A DNA stretch of 64,000 bases. Source: Rubripirellula obstinata (lineage in GTDB: Bacteria; Planctomycetota; Planctomycetia; Pirellulales; Pirellulaceae). The stretch spans positions 48,244 to 112,243 of the forward strand of contig NZ_LWSK01000007.1 in assembly GCF_001642955.1 (NCBI RefSeq). The letters run 5' to 3'. How positions within the stretch are numbered: position 1 is the stretch's first letter; each line of letters opens with the position of its first letter. The notes under the pieces are model-generated. The model was not told the DNA's origin and did not search any database. It was given only the letters and a program-made list of their open reading frames with translations. The translations under genes were made by a program, and so were the position numbers. Of this stretch, positions 50,819 to 58,539 are shown piece after piece.

Positions 50819-53023
50819 TCAGTTTTCAACCAGCCGGTAGACGAAGCCCGGACGTGTCTTTGAATCAGAGGGCTGACGGACGACTAGGCGTTGGGTGTCG
50901 AGCAGCTTGATGACCTCTTTGTGGTCGCTCGGTTTCCATGGCAACCGCCGCGTCAATTCCCACTCGGGCATCGGCTTGTCGCCGCGTTTGGCTTTCCACT
51001 TCTTCAGTTGCCTGACCACGGCTTTCGCCATCGCGTCGAAGTCGTTGTGGCTGACGTGATCGCTTGCCATGAACAACATGCGTCGCGTTTGGTGCTCGAC
51101 GACCTCGATGGCCCAGCGAGCCGATTCGCCGTCGATGACTGGCTCGCGACAACGACGACTGACGGCGTGCAACAGTGCCAGCTTTCGCGTTTGTTCGCTA
51201 ACGCGTCCCCAAACGGTCGTGCCCACCGAATCGTTCGACTCCTCAGCTTTCTCGTATTGGGTCTCTGCGTCCACGCGGGCATCGACCAACAACCGCGACG
51301 CATCCGCATCGTGCGGGACGATCGCGGGTGTCGGGCTCCAGTCTACGAGGTTGCCGGCACCGGGGCGGAAGTTCTCCCACCACTCGGCAGTTGCCAAGAT
51401 CGAATCGGGGATGTCAAGGATCTTTGGTTCCTGGCCTTTGCCGCGTTTGCCACACTCGAAGATCAACATGCGGGCGAACAAGCCGTTGGTGAGCATGCGT
51501 TCGGACAAGGTCTCGTAGTAGTGGTTCGGGATCGCGGTGCCGAAGATCACTAGGTTTGGTTGGTTGATCACGCCGGCGGCTTCCTTTCCCGCTTTGCGTC
51601 GCATCGGATAGACGCTGTTGGCAGACGAGTACATCGTCAACAGCGTTGTCATGATCTGTTCGTGCCGGGCGTCTTTCGATTTGTTGATCGACTGAAGCAG
51701 TCCGTCGATCTCGTCGGTTTGAAACAACATCGACGGGGTCATGTGAAGCGAATCTTGAATGCCCTCGCCGGACGCGAATCGTTCGCCGGTGCAATCGGCG
51801 AGACCGACACTTTGCAGAATCCGAATGTTGAGCTTCCGCGGCCAATCTTTGCCGGCCGCCGAATGAGCAAGCCCCAGCAGATAGAGGTTCGTGCGGTTGT
51901 CGCCGGGGTCACGCACGCGGCGGCCGGCGAGCATGGCCAGCAGCGACAACGCTCCGCAGAACCCCATCACCGGGTTCGGGTACGGTGCTGTGTCGAGGCA
52001 ATGGTCCATGACCTCGTTGACGAAGCCTGGCATGCGAAGCAAACGATCAGGAAGGACGCCCGGATCAACGACGACGGGAGGCGGCTCCGGGGCAGGCTCG
52101 TCGTCCTCAACCACCCTCGGCTTTGCGAGTAATTTGCTGAGGTCAACGTCATCGGCCGGTTCGATCGGCCCGATATCGCGGAGCCATCCGAACGGGCGGT
52201 CGTGCGACTTGGTCGCGGCTTGGTTGATCTTGTGTTGCAGTTCGCGATCGGACCATGGCGGTGTGCATCGTGGGTTGTAATCGGTTTGCAGGATCGCCAA
52301 CGCTCGATCGGAGTCGATGCCGAAGCCGTGAACCAGTGCGGTCGCGGCGGCGAAGGTTTGCGAGTGACCGCTGCTACCGGAAACCGCCGGCGGCATGGCG
52401 TTCAAGTAAGCGATAGCACGTTGTTCCACGTCGCCATCGGCTGCCGATCGCGGTGCCTGGATCGGCAGTTTGATCGGTGCCGGCACACCTCGTTTGACAA
52501 TCACCGCGTCGGCGAGTGCTTTCACGCACGCGGCCAACATGGGTGCAGGAACGATTGCGGGGTCACCATCGAGAATATCGTAGGGTTCGCCATCGGGATG
52601 GATGCTTGGGCCGACGACGGTTTGCCCGCCGGTCGATCGCAACTCGGCAATCATCGAACCGTCGTTTGGGTCGGTGTGCTTTTCAGTCGTCGCGCCGACT
52701 GCGATGTACCAACGATGTGATCGCGGTGCTGATGGGCGACCGGTGATGGCTGGAGTTAGTGGCAGGTAGCTGTCGGCCAATTCGATCGCTTCGGGGCAAT
52801 CGAGATCCACGTCTACGAGCCATCCTGACGGTTCACCTAAGATGATGCCAAGATTATCTTTCGCCGAAAAAGATGTCTTGATGTCATCGGCTTCGATGCG
52901 AACATTCGGCCAATCGTTCCGCACCGGCGACTTCGACCGCGGGCGCAGCGGCACGCAGTACCAGCCACGCTGGCGATAGATCGCGACTTGCGACCGGACG
53001 TCGATTGGGATCGCTGGCGTCAT
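50819..53023 (-). CDS. Bifunctional primase-polymerase/DUF3987 helicase
   Basis: 734 residues. Residues 1-185 are a Prim-Pol domain: GWYCVPLRPRSKSPVRNDWP, catalytic VDVDLD with Asp71 and Asp73, then HRWYIAV. A short primase-C-terminal-type region (QRAIAYLNAMPPAVSGSSGH, AILQTDYNPRCTPPWSD) is followed by a DUF3987 domain (CGALSLLAMLAGRRVRDPGD, LGLAHSAAGKDWPRKLN, a loop like a Walker A), and a winged-helix-like C-terminus. This combination starts and drives replication in many phages and integrative elements. Confidence 0.92.
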   Translation of the reverse strand: MTPAIPIDVRSQVAIYRQRGWYCVPLRPRSKSPVRNDWPNVRIEADDIKTSFSAKDNLGIILGEPSGWLVDVDLDCPEAIELADSYLPLTPAITGRPSAPRSHRWYIAVGATTEKHTDPNDGSMIAELRSTGGQTVVGPSIHPDGEPYDILDGDPAIVPAPMLAACVKALADAVIVKRGVPAPIKLPIQAPRSAADGDVEQRAIAYLNAMPPAVSGSSGHSQTFAAATALVHGFGIDSDRALAILQTDYNPRCTPPWSDRELQHKINQAATKSHDRPFGWLRDIGPIEPADDVDLSKLLAKPRVVEDDEPAPEPPPVVVDPGVLPDRLLRMPGFVNEVMDHCLDTAPYPNPVMGFCGALSLLAMLAGRRVRDPGDNRTNLYLLGLAHSAAGKDWPRKLNIRILQSVGLADCTGERFASGEGIQDSLHMTPSMLFQTDEIDGLLQSINKSKDARHEQIMTTLLTMYSSANSVYPMRRKAGKEAAGVINQPNLVIFGTAIPNHYYETLSERMLTNGLFARMLIFECGKRGKGQEPKILDIPDSILATAEWWENFRPGAGNLVDWSPTPAIVPHDADASRLLVDARVDAETQYEKAEESNDSVGTTVWGRVSEQTRKLALLHAVSRRCREPVIDGESARWAIEVVEHQTRRMLFMASDHVSHNDFDAMAKAVVRQLKKWKAKRGDKPMPEWELTRRLPWKPSDHKEVIKLLDTQRLVVRQPSDSKTRPGFVYRLVEN

Positions 53024-53058
53024 TGGTTATCCTAACGACAGCCAAAATGGATACAAAA

Positions 53059-53280
53059 ATGAGCAAAACAAATTATCGAGCAATCATTCAAAACGGCGTT
53101 GCTGTTCCAGTGGAGCCATTTGACCTTGCTGACGGAACGGAAGTTGTCGTGAGCGTTCCGGCCGTGGAGGTCGAAAGCGAAACGGATCCGAATCAAAAAG
53201 AGATCTTTGAGATACTGTCGCGTCGTCACATCAGCGGGCAAACAGATACGGCCGCCCGGCACAATGAACACCAGTCGTGA
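53059..53280 (+). CDS. Orphan antitoxin-like protein
   Basis: 73 residues: MSKTNYRAIIQNGVAVPVEP, FDLADGTEVVVSVPAVEVES and EIFEILSRRHISGQTDTAAR. The I-x-Q-N-G-x-x-x-P-x-x-P-x-x-L-x-D-G-T-x-V start and the LSRR-x-x-x-x-x-x-x-D-x-AARHNEHQ end are those of antitoxins paired with PIN-domain toxins. Its stop overlaps an ATG (TGATG) that opens MRVFLNSKRSLF and then stops, as a truncated PIN toxin would. Plus strand between minus-strand phage genes. Confidence 0.78.
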   Translation: MSKTNYRAIIQNGVAVPVEPFDLADGTEVVVSVPAVEVESETDPNQKEIFEILSRRHISGQTDTAARHNEHQS

Positions 53281-53318
53281 TGCGTGTATTTCTGAATTCA
53301 AAACGGAGCCTCTTCTAA
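53280..53318 (+). pseudogene. 12-codon remnant of a PIN-type toxin
   Basis: ATG 53280 overlaps the antitoxin stop, as toxin starts usually do, and reads MRVFLNSKRSLF before TAA. PIN toxins often begin MRVFLDTN or similar, so this could be the toxin's first six codons joined to the end of the helicase gene. The piece is too short to be sure. Confidence 0.45.
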
Positions 53319-54959
53319 CGCGGCGTTCGTGGTCTCACCCAGCGTCTGTTTGATGATGCGGTCGTATTTTTGGCCGGCGATCGAGCGGACGGTGATCGTC
53401 TCGGGGGCAGCGAGGAGTCCGGCGTCGGCCAGGTCGAGGGCTTCCTCGGCGTTGGTTGGGCATGGATCAAGACATCGTTCGCTCCACCATGCTTCGGCTT
53501 TGCGGCGGGCGTAGCCGGCGTGTTCGATGCAGATGAATTCGCTCTGCCATTTGTCGAGGCCGATCATGTAGTCGACTCGCAAGCATCGCGGGGCGTCTTC
53601 GTCGGCGTCGCGTTTGCGGTGAATACGATAGATCACGTCTTGGACGTCGTAGTCGGTGTCGGTGACCTCGCCGGAGAGCACTCCGGCTTCGCTGGCTTTG
53701 GCATCGTGGGCTTCGCGGTCCGGTGGCGGAAATGGATGACCGCACTCGGGACAGTTCGCATAGCCGCATGCGACCAGAGCGTGACACTTCTCGCATTCTT
53801 TCGCCGGCGGCTCTTGGCCGGGGCGAGCGGCTTTGTCCTTGGGTTTAATTTGGTCGATCGGTCCGTGACGTTCAATGTTGCCGCCGAAGTCGAGGACCAG
53901 ACAGTTCTGTTTGTCAGGATGCAGCCGAAAGCCGCGGCCTACGCATTGGTAAAGCAGGCCCGGTGACATCGTTGGACGAAGCATCACGACGCAATCGACT
54001 CGCGGTGCGTCGAAGCCTGTCGTGAGGACGTTGACGTTGCAGAGGAAACGCAACGGTTCGTCGGCCAATAGTGATGTCGGTTGATCGCCACGGAAACGAG
54101 CGAGCAATTCGTCGCGTTCGTCCGCGGGCGTTTGTCCTGTGACGAAGCCGCATTCGATGTTGTGGTTGTCTCGCAATGCTTCGACGACTTGCCGCCCGTG
54201 GGCCACCGACGACGCAAAGATCAACACCGCCCGGCGATCGGCTGTTAGCTCGACGATCTCGGCACACGCGGCCGACACGAGGGCGTCGTCGCCCGCCAAA
54301 CGATCAACTTCGTCCGCGACAAACTCGCCGGCACGAAGGTGAACGCTTGAAAAATCCGCTCGGTTAATGCCGGCTTTGGAAACAAGCGGGCAGAGGTAAC
54401 CGTCGCGGATCAGTTCTTTGATTCCGATCTCGTAGCAAATGCTGTTGAGGAAATGATCGGGCGAACAGATCATGCCGGAATCAAGGCGGAACGGCGTCGC
54501 GGTCAGACCAATGACTCGAACGTTCGGATTGATGACTTTGCAATCGGCCAAGAACTGCCGATACATGCCATCGCCCTTTTTCGAGATCAGGTGGGCTTCA
54601 TCGACGACGATCAAATCGAACGGATCGACGTCGCACGCACGCTTGTAAACGCTCTGGATGCCGGCGACTAACACGGGAGTGTTCGTGTCTCGCTTCTTCA
54701 GGCCAGCGGAATACAAACCAACGTTGATGTCGGAGCAAAGCCGGCGCACTTTGTCGGCGTTTTGTTCCAGCAACTCTTTGACGTGAGCCAAGATCAGAAC
54801 GCGGCCGTTCCACTGGTTCACAGCGTCCGACGCGATCTTCGCGAGCACGAGTGACTTGCCGGCACCGGTGGGCAGCACGGCGACCGGGTTGTCGTCGCGG
54901 TTGCGAAGATGATCGTAGACTGCGTCCACGGCGTTTTGTTGATAGGTTCGTAGCTTCAC
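53298..54959 (-). CDS. DEAD/DEAH-box SF2 helicase with zinc ribbon
   Basis: 553 residues from GTG 54959 (VKLRTYQQNAVDAVYDHL); the longer reading from 55229 overlaps the antitoxin gene on the other strand and adds low-complexity residues. Walker A TGAGK at residues 31-35, DEAH in DLIVVDEAHLI, LTATPFRL, then VNVLTTGFDAPRVDCVV and QCVGRGFRLHPDK. After the core, KECEKCHALVACGYANCPEC forms a four-Cys zinc ribbon. The C-terminal part (VDYMIGLDKWQSEFICIEH) resembles phage helicases used in replication or recombination. Confidence 0.92.
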   Translation of the reverse strand: MKLRTYQQNAVDAVYDHLRNRDDNPVAVLPTGAGKSLVLAKIASDAVNQWNGRVLILAHVKELLEQNADKVRRLCSDINVGLYSAGLKKRDTNTPVLVAGIQSVYKRACDVDPFDLIVVDEAHLISKKGDGMYRQFLADCKVINPNVRVIGLTATPFRLDSGMICSPDHFLNSICYEIGIKELIRDGYLCPLVSKAGINRADFSSVHLRAGEFVADEVDRLAGDDALVSAACAEIVELTADRRAVLIFASSVAHGRQVVEALRDNHNIECGFVTGQTPADERDELLARFRGDQPTSLLADEPLRFLCNVNVLTTGFDAPRVDCVVMLRPTMSPGLLYQCVGRGFRLHPDKQNCLVLDFGGNIERHGPIDQIKPKDKAARPGQEPPAKECEKCHALVACGYANCPECGHPFPPPDREAHDAKASEAGVLSGEVTDTDYDVQDVIYRIHRKRDADEDAPRCLRVDYMIGLDKWQSEFICIEHAGYARRKAEAWWSERCLDPCPTNAEEALDLADAGLLAAPETITVRSIAGQKYDRIIKQTLGETTNAALEEAPF

Positions 54960-55006
54960 TGGTGGTTTAGCTTGCGGTAGGTTGGCTTGATAACTGGAGA
55001 AACAAA

Positions 55007-55258
55007 ATGAACGTGGAAGAAATGATTGCGACGATTCAGCGAATGGACCCGAAGGACCAAGTGCTGATTGCATCGAGGGTGCTGGATGAACTCTGCCTTT
55101 CAGGTCGATTTCCTCTTTCGGATGAGGCGAAGGCGGAACTGGATCGCAGGGAGCAGGAACTTCTTGCGAATCCGTCCAGAGGACAGACGTGGGAAGAAGT
55201 GCAAAAGGAACTGGGTTGGTCGAGTTCATCCGATGGCGAAGAAGCCGATGAACGTTGA
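55007..55258 (+). CDS. Orphan antitoxin, putative addiction module component
   Basis: 83 residues: MNVEEMIATIQRMDPKDQVL, LSDEAKAELDRREQELLANP and SRGQTWEEVQKELGWSSSSD. The DExKAELDRR and PxxxxxWEEV pattern is that of the CHP02574-type antitoxin family usually paired with a RelE/ParE toxin. No toxin gene follows: the next sequence is the end of RusA on the other strand. GGAG precedes the ATG. Confidence 0.85.
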   Translation: MNVEEMIATIQRMDPKDQVLIASRVLDELCLSGRFPLSDEAKAELDRREQELLANPSRGQTWEEVQKELGWSSSSDGEEADER

Positions 55259-55262
55259 GTCG

Positions 55263-55847
55263 TCACAACGCCCTCCCGCTTTGTCGTTTACCGAGCCAAG
55301 TGGGAACGGCGTTGGGTGACATCTCTCGTTGCTCTTGGTTGCAATCGCCGCAGATTCGATTCGCCGGTCCTGTTGACTCGAACGACTGATGGCATTGCAG
55401 ACAGATGCGATTCGCGGTCGCTTGTTGCTCGGTGTCGATTTCGGCGATCCAGACAATCGCTTTGCCTTCGGGCTTCTCGACTTTCCGCTCAACGCCGGCC
55501 TTCATCTCGGCTTTCGTTCGTCGTTTGGGCTTTTCCTTCTTCTCCGGAACGATCTTCTCGATTGCCAGACGCATGACTTGGCTGTCGTCCAGGAACGCAC
55601 CGCCCCACTGCAACGAATCGAGCATCGCTTTGAGGACGTTGTCGATGTCGCGTCGGCGACGGTCGGGCATGTGCAATTCGATGTCAACCGACAACGGTCC
55701 TTCGAGTGTTTCGATTCGTTTGTTGCGAAGGTAGACGCTGACGGCGGCGCGGTACTCGCGGCCCTTCTTGGAGATCAACACACGCTGGCCGACGTGTCGC
55801 CAGTAGTGGTTGATGGTCGGTGGATAAGGCAGTTTCAGTTTCAACAT
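55263..55847 (-). CDS. RusA-family Holliday junction resolvase with C-terminal zinc ribbon
   Basis: 194 residues. Core RusA features: LPYPPTINHYWRHVGQRVLI, HMPDRRRRDIDNVLKAMLDS with Asp67/Asp69, and the FLDDSQVMRLAIEKI segment. This enzyme cuts four-way junctions. After residue 120 comes an added tail with ICLQCHQSFESTGPANRICG and CGDC, a four-Cys ribbon not present in E. coli RusA. It starts 27 bases past the terminator at 55874-55910, so it may have its own promoter. Confidence 0.9.
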   Translation of the reverse strand: MLKLKLPYPPTINHYWRHVGQRVLISKKGREYRAAVSVYLRNKRIETLEGPLSVDIELHMPDRRRRDIDNVLKAMLDSLQWGGAFLDDSQVMRLAIEKIVPEKKEKPKRRTKAEMKAGVERKVEKPEGKAIVWIAEIDTEQQATANRICLQCHQSFESTGPANRICGDCNQEQREMSPNAVPTWLGKRQSGRAL

Positions 55848-55873
55848 GATGCAGCTTCATCGAGTGGGCGAAC

Positions 55874-55910
55874 AAAAAACGCCCGGCCGGCAATCCGTGC
55901 CGGCCGAGCG
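55874..55910 (-). terminator. Terminator of the recombination operon
   Basis: CGGCCGGCA and TGCCGGCCG form a perfect nine-pair stem around five bases; on the minus strand it is followed by GGGCGTTTTTTG. Confidence 0.9.
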
Positions 55911-55943
55911 TCAGGCTTGGAAGCGATCCAAAAGAGGCCGCGG

Positions 55944-56402
55944 CTATCGCTTCCAAGGGGCGTCCGTGCCACTGATCTGTGAGGCCGGCTTCGGTTCGAC
56001 GGTCGCGCCGACCTTGGCGTAGCCCTTCACTTCGTTTTGCAACTCGCCGGTGTCGTTGCGGCGTTTCAACTTCACCGTCAGCACACACGGCAAGTTGTGC
56101 AGGTCCGTCGAATCCGAGGGCACCAAGACGCCGACGGATCGGCAGATCGCGGACAACTCCCGGCGGGCGATGTCCACCGCGGTCGCGTTGGGGTTGTCGA
56201 GGTTGAGTCGCACCCAGAGAAGACGGTTTGCGTACTCTCCCTCCACGATCTGAAAAACAAGCTGCAAGTAGTTTCCCGTGCCGGCTTTCGTCGGCTTCAT
56301 TTCGCTGTCGGTGATCACCGCGACGTACTTGCCGTCGGGGATCGGTTCCATGTCGTTGGATGGTTCGACGGTGTTGGCATCAAAGCCTTGAAGGTTGGCC
56401 AT
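55944..56402 (-). CDS. DUF669 family phage protein
   Basis: 152 residues from ATG 56402: MANLQGFDANTVEPSNDMEP, IPDGKYVAVITDSEMKPTKA, GTGNYLQLVFQIVEGEYANR and RREL-S-A-I-C-R-S-V-G. This is the DUF669 pattern, phage proteins found with RecA-like or recombination genes and thought to bind DNA or act as SSB-like partners. Here it follows the AAA protein, about 57 bases away, in agreement with that. Confidence 0.9.
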   Translation of the reverse strand: MANLQGFDANTVEPSNDMEPIPDGKYVAVITDSEMKPTKAGTGNYLQLVFQIVEGEYANRLLWVRLNLDNPNATAVDIARRELSAICRSVGVLVPSDSTDLHNLPCVLTVKLKRRNDTGELQNEVKGYAKVGATVEPKPASQISGTDAPWKR

Positions 56403-56458
56403 AATTGAGTCTTTAGTCCCTAGTCTGGAGTCTGTAGAAAGAAGGTTGGTTAAGTCGT

Positions 56459-57208
56459 TTAGTTGGTCGTCATCGCACCGACAAATGCCGGCCAGGACAG
56501 CGGCAATTCTTCGGCGATGCCGTAGCGGTTCTTCGCCACGCATGTCGGCGAACCGTAAGCACGCACCACGCGTTCGCCGCCTTCTTTGCCGATGGCGTGA
56601 GCGATCGTGCGTTTACGGTTGAATCCGCCGTCTTCGGTTTGCGTTCGCATCTTGCGAGTGGCAAACAACACCGCGTCGCACCACTCTTTGATGAGAGCCG
56701 CGGCATGCTTGTGAAGCCGCGGCGAATAGCGGTCATAGGGTGAAGATTCCGGATCCTCGAAACGCTCGACCTTGGAATGAGCGATCAACACGATCACCAT
56801 TCCGCGAGACCGGAGCGTTCCGAGCAGATCCAGCACGTCACGCCACAAAGAGAGGGCGTGCATGTAACCACGTGCGTACCCGCCGTCGACCTTCTCGATC
56901 GACTCGACGGCGTACTGCTGACAGAGCTTGTCCCAGACAAGACGCTCGAGCCAATCGAGCGAATCAATCACGACGGATTCGTAATCGTGCTTTTCGTTGG
57001 CGAGCGTCTTCAACGCCGCGACGACATCATCAAACGTCGTCGCCAGCGGAAAGCGGTCACAGTCGATCTCATCCAGCCCATCTTCGGTTTGAATGAAGAT
57101 CGGCTTCGGTGCTTCACTGCCAAACGTCGACTTGCCGATGCCTTCGACGCCGTAAAGCAGAACTCGGGGTGGTTTGGATTGTTTGCCGCGTTGGATCGTT
57201 TCAAGCAT
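56459..57208 (-). CDS. RecA-like AAA/phage nucleotide-binding protein (Sak4-like)
   Basis: 249 residues from ATG 57208; a longer reading to 57334 is Thr-rich and lies inside the upstream gene. Walker A GVEGIGKST at residues 20-28, TEDGLDEIDCDRFPL, Walker B in DYESVVIDSLDWLERLVW and VIVLIAHSKVERFEDPESSP. This is the AAA_24 family, phage ATPases of the Sak4 type used in strand annealing or exchange. The gene overlaps the zinc-ribbon gene upstream by eight bases. Confidence 0.9.
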   Translation of the reverse strand: MLETIQRGKQSKPPRVLLYGVEGIGKSTFGSEAPKPIFIQTEDGLDEIDCDRFPLATTFDDVVAALKTLANEKHDYESVVIDSLDWLERLVWDKLCQQYAVESIEKVDGGYARGYMHALSLWRDVLDLLGTLRSRGMVIVLIAHSKVERFEDPESSPYDRYSPRLHKHAAALIKEWCDAVLFATRKMRTQTEDGGFNRKRTIAHAIGKEGGERVVRAYGSPTCVAKNRYGIAEELPLSWPAFVGAMTTN

Positions 57209-57413
57209 TGTGGTTGTCTCCGTGATAGGTGTGGTTGATTCGGTAGCGTTCGGCGACGTCGCTGTGGATGTTGGCTCCGTTGCGACGGCTGCCGTTGTTG
57301 TCGTTTGGGTAGAGCGGTGTGCTGACGCAGTCATCGCAAGTCGGATACTTTGATCGGATTGAAAGCATCGCTTTGCCGCACCGCCAGCAATGTGTTGGTT
57401 GCGGTGATTTCAC
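57201..57413 (-). CDS. Small zinc-ribbon protein
   Basis: 70 residues. CWRCGKAMLSIRSKYPTCDDC gives two CxxC-like pairs; the tail is Asn/His-rich. ATGA overlap with the gene upstream and eight bases with the AAA gene downstream make it part of that operon. Confidence 0.72.
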   Translation of the reverse strand: MKSPQPTHCWRCGKAMLSIRSKYPTCDDCVSTPLYPNDNNGSRRNGANIHSDVAERYRINHTYHGDNHNA

Positions 57414-57643
57414 AGCGAAGTAATTTGTTCGACATCGAAATTGCCATCGCGATCGGACGTCACGAGGTAATGCTTCCAGTCGACTTGGACGACGAACCGT
57501 TGTTCGCTACCAAGTCGTTTGCGGAGCGACCGACACGCACTCGTAAACTCACGTGACGACTCGTTGAAACGTTCGGCCGATCGCAGGTAGCGTCCGACGG
57601 CGAGTGACAAACCCACTCGCTTTTCAATGTCCAATCCGTCCAT
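57410..57643 (-). CDS. Small protein of unknown function
   Basis: 77 residues from ATG 57643 with GGAG upstream; a GTG at 57703 directly after the sigma gene's stop is an alternative. It reads MDGLDIEKRVGLSLAVGRYL, SREFTSACRSLRKRLGSEQR and FVVQVDWKHYLVTSDRDGNF. No family recognised. Coupled to its downstream neighbour by ATGA. Confidence 0.65.
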   Translation of the reverse strand: MDGLDIEKRVGLSLAVGRYLRSAERFNESSREFTSACRSLRKRLGSEQRFVVQVDWKHYLVTSDRDGNFDVEQITSL

Positions 57644-57703
57644 GGAAACTCCGACGAGAAGCAAATCGTGTGAGCCGCGAAGTGCGACTCGCCTACCAGT
57701 CAC

Positions 57704-58339
57704 TTAATCCGTTGGCCCGTTTTCGTGATCGCTCTGGTCGTCAAAATTCAGTCCGAGTGCAGCAAAGTGTTCGCCGATTTCCCGCAATTGACGGGTGTAA
57801 GCACGCTGCGAAATTTTCAAGATTTCTGTCGCTTCGACACGCCTGTGAATCATCAAACTGCGAGCCAATGGTTGCAGTTCCGTCGGCAGCGACTCGATGG
57901 CATTGCGGACGTCGATCGCCAAGCGGATGTCGGCGTTTGGGTCGCGTGATTCACGTCCCAGACGACGATCACGGTCGGTCGGCGTGAGCGTTTCCTGAAT
58001 CGTCGTCGCCTCGCAACCGCGTCCGATCGTGTCCGCCGTCGACTTGACGCCGCCGAACGAGGCCGGCAATCGACGCTTGCGAACGCGATCTCTTTGAAGC
58101 GTGCAGACGCGAGACCGAATGACACGATTGATGAACGTGTTCAGAGTGCTTTTGTCTGGATCAAACGAGCCGGCTTGCCTCAGCAAGAACAGCGTCAGCT
58201 CTTGTTCGATGTCCTCGCGTTCGTCGCCCGCGAACTCCGGTTTTTCGCAGAGCTCGATCGCTTTGACGCGAACCATCCGCATCGCATAAGCGTTGACGAC
58301 ATCGGGCGTGGGCGTATCCGTGGTTTGGCGTTTGGCCAT
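57704..58339 (-). CDS. Phage-encoded sigma factor (sigma-70/ECF-like)
   Basis: 211 residues from ATG 58339 (MAKRQTTDTPTPDVVNAY). Region 2 can be read in EDIEQELTLFLLRQAGSFDP and LNTFINRVIRSRVCTLQRDR. Region 4 is the C-terminal winged segment, with AIESLPTELQPLARSLMIHR and ILKISQRAYTRQLREIGEHF as the helix-turn-helix. No anti-sigma partner next to it. It sits in the early replication operon, as phage sigma factors that turn on later genes do. The repeated element of the plus-strand array is an obvious candidate target, although this is inference. Confidence 0.85.
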   Translation of the reverse strand: MAKRQTTDTPTPDVVNAYAMRMVRVKAIELCEKPEFAGDEREDIEQELTLFLLRQAGSFDPDKSTLNTFINRVIRSRVCTLQRDRVRKRRLPASFGGVKSTADTIGRGCEATTIQETLTPTDRDRRLGRESRDPNADIRLAIDVRNAIESLPTELQPLARSLMIHRRVEATEILKISQRAYTRQLREIGEHFAALGLNFDDQSDHENGPTD

Positions 58340-58539
58340 GAAGAATCCCTCCGGCTGAGGGAATTCACCGGCCGCATCCGATGACAACAGAAACCACGCC
58401 GGCGACTCTCCATGAATCGCCAGACCCGCGGGCCGACATCGTGCGGCCGAGTCTCGATTCCTCAGCCGCGGATGGGGCCACACAAGTCGTGTGAGATATC
58501 CACAAACGGTGTGATCGCGGAAACTTCAGGGCAAATTGG

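Noticed and set aside
53298..55229. Helicase start at 55229
   Set aside because: The first 90 codons are low complexity and overlap an antitoxin gene; homology-like sequence begins at the GTG at 54959.
55228..55319. A toxin gene after the antitoxin at 55007
   Set aside because: The possible ORF of 28 codons (MAKKPMNVESS) has no toxin features, and the region encodes the RusA C-terminus on the other strand.
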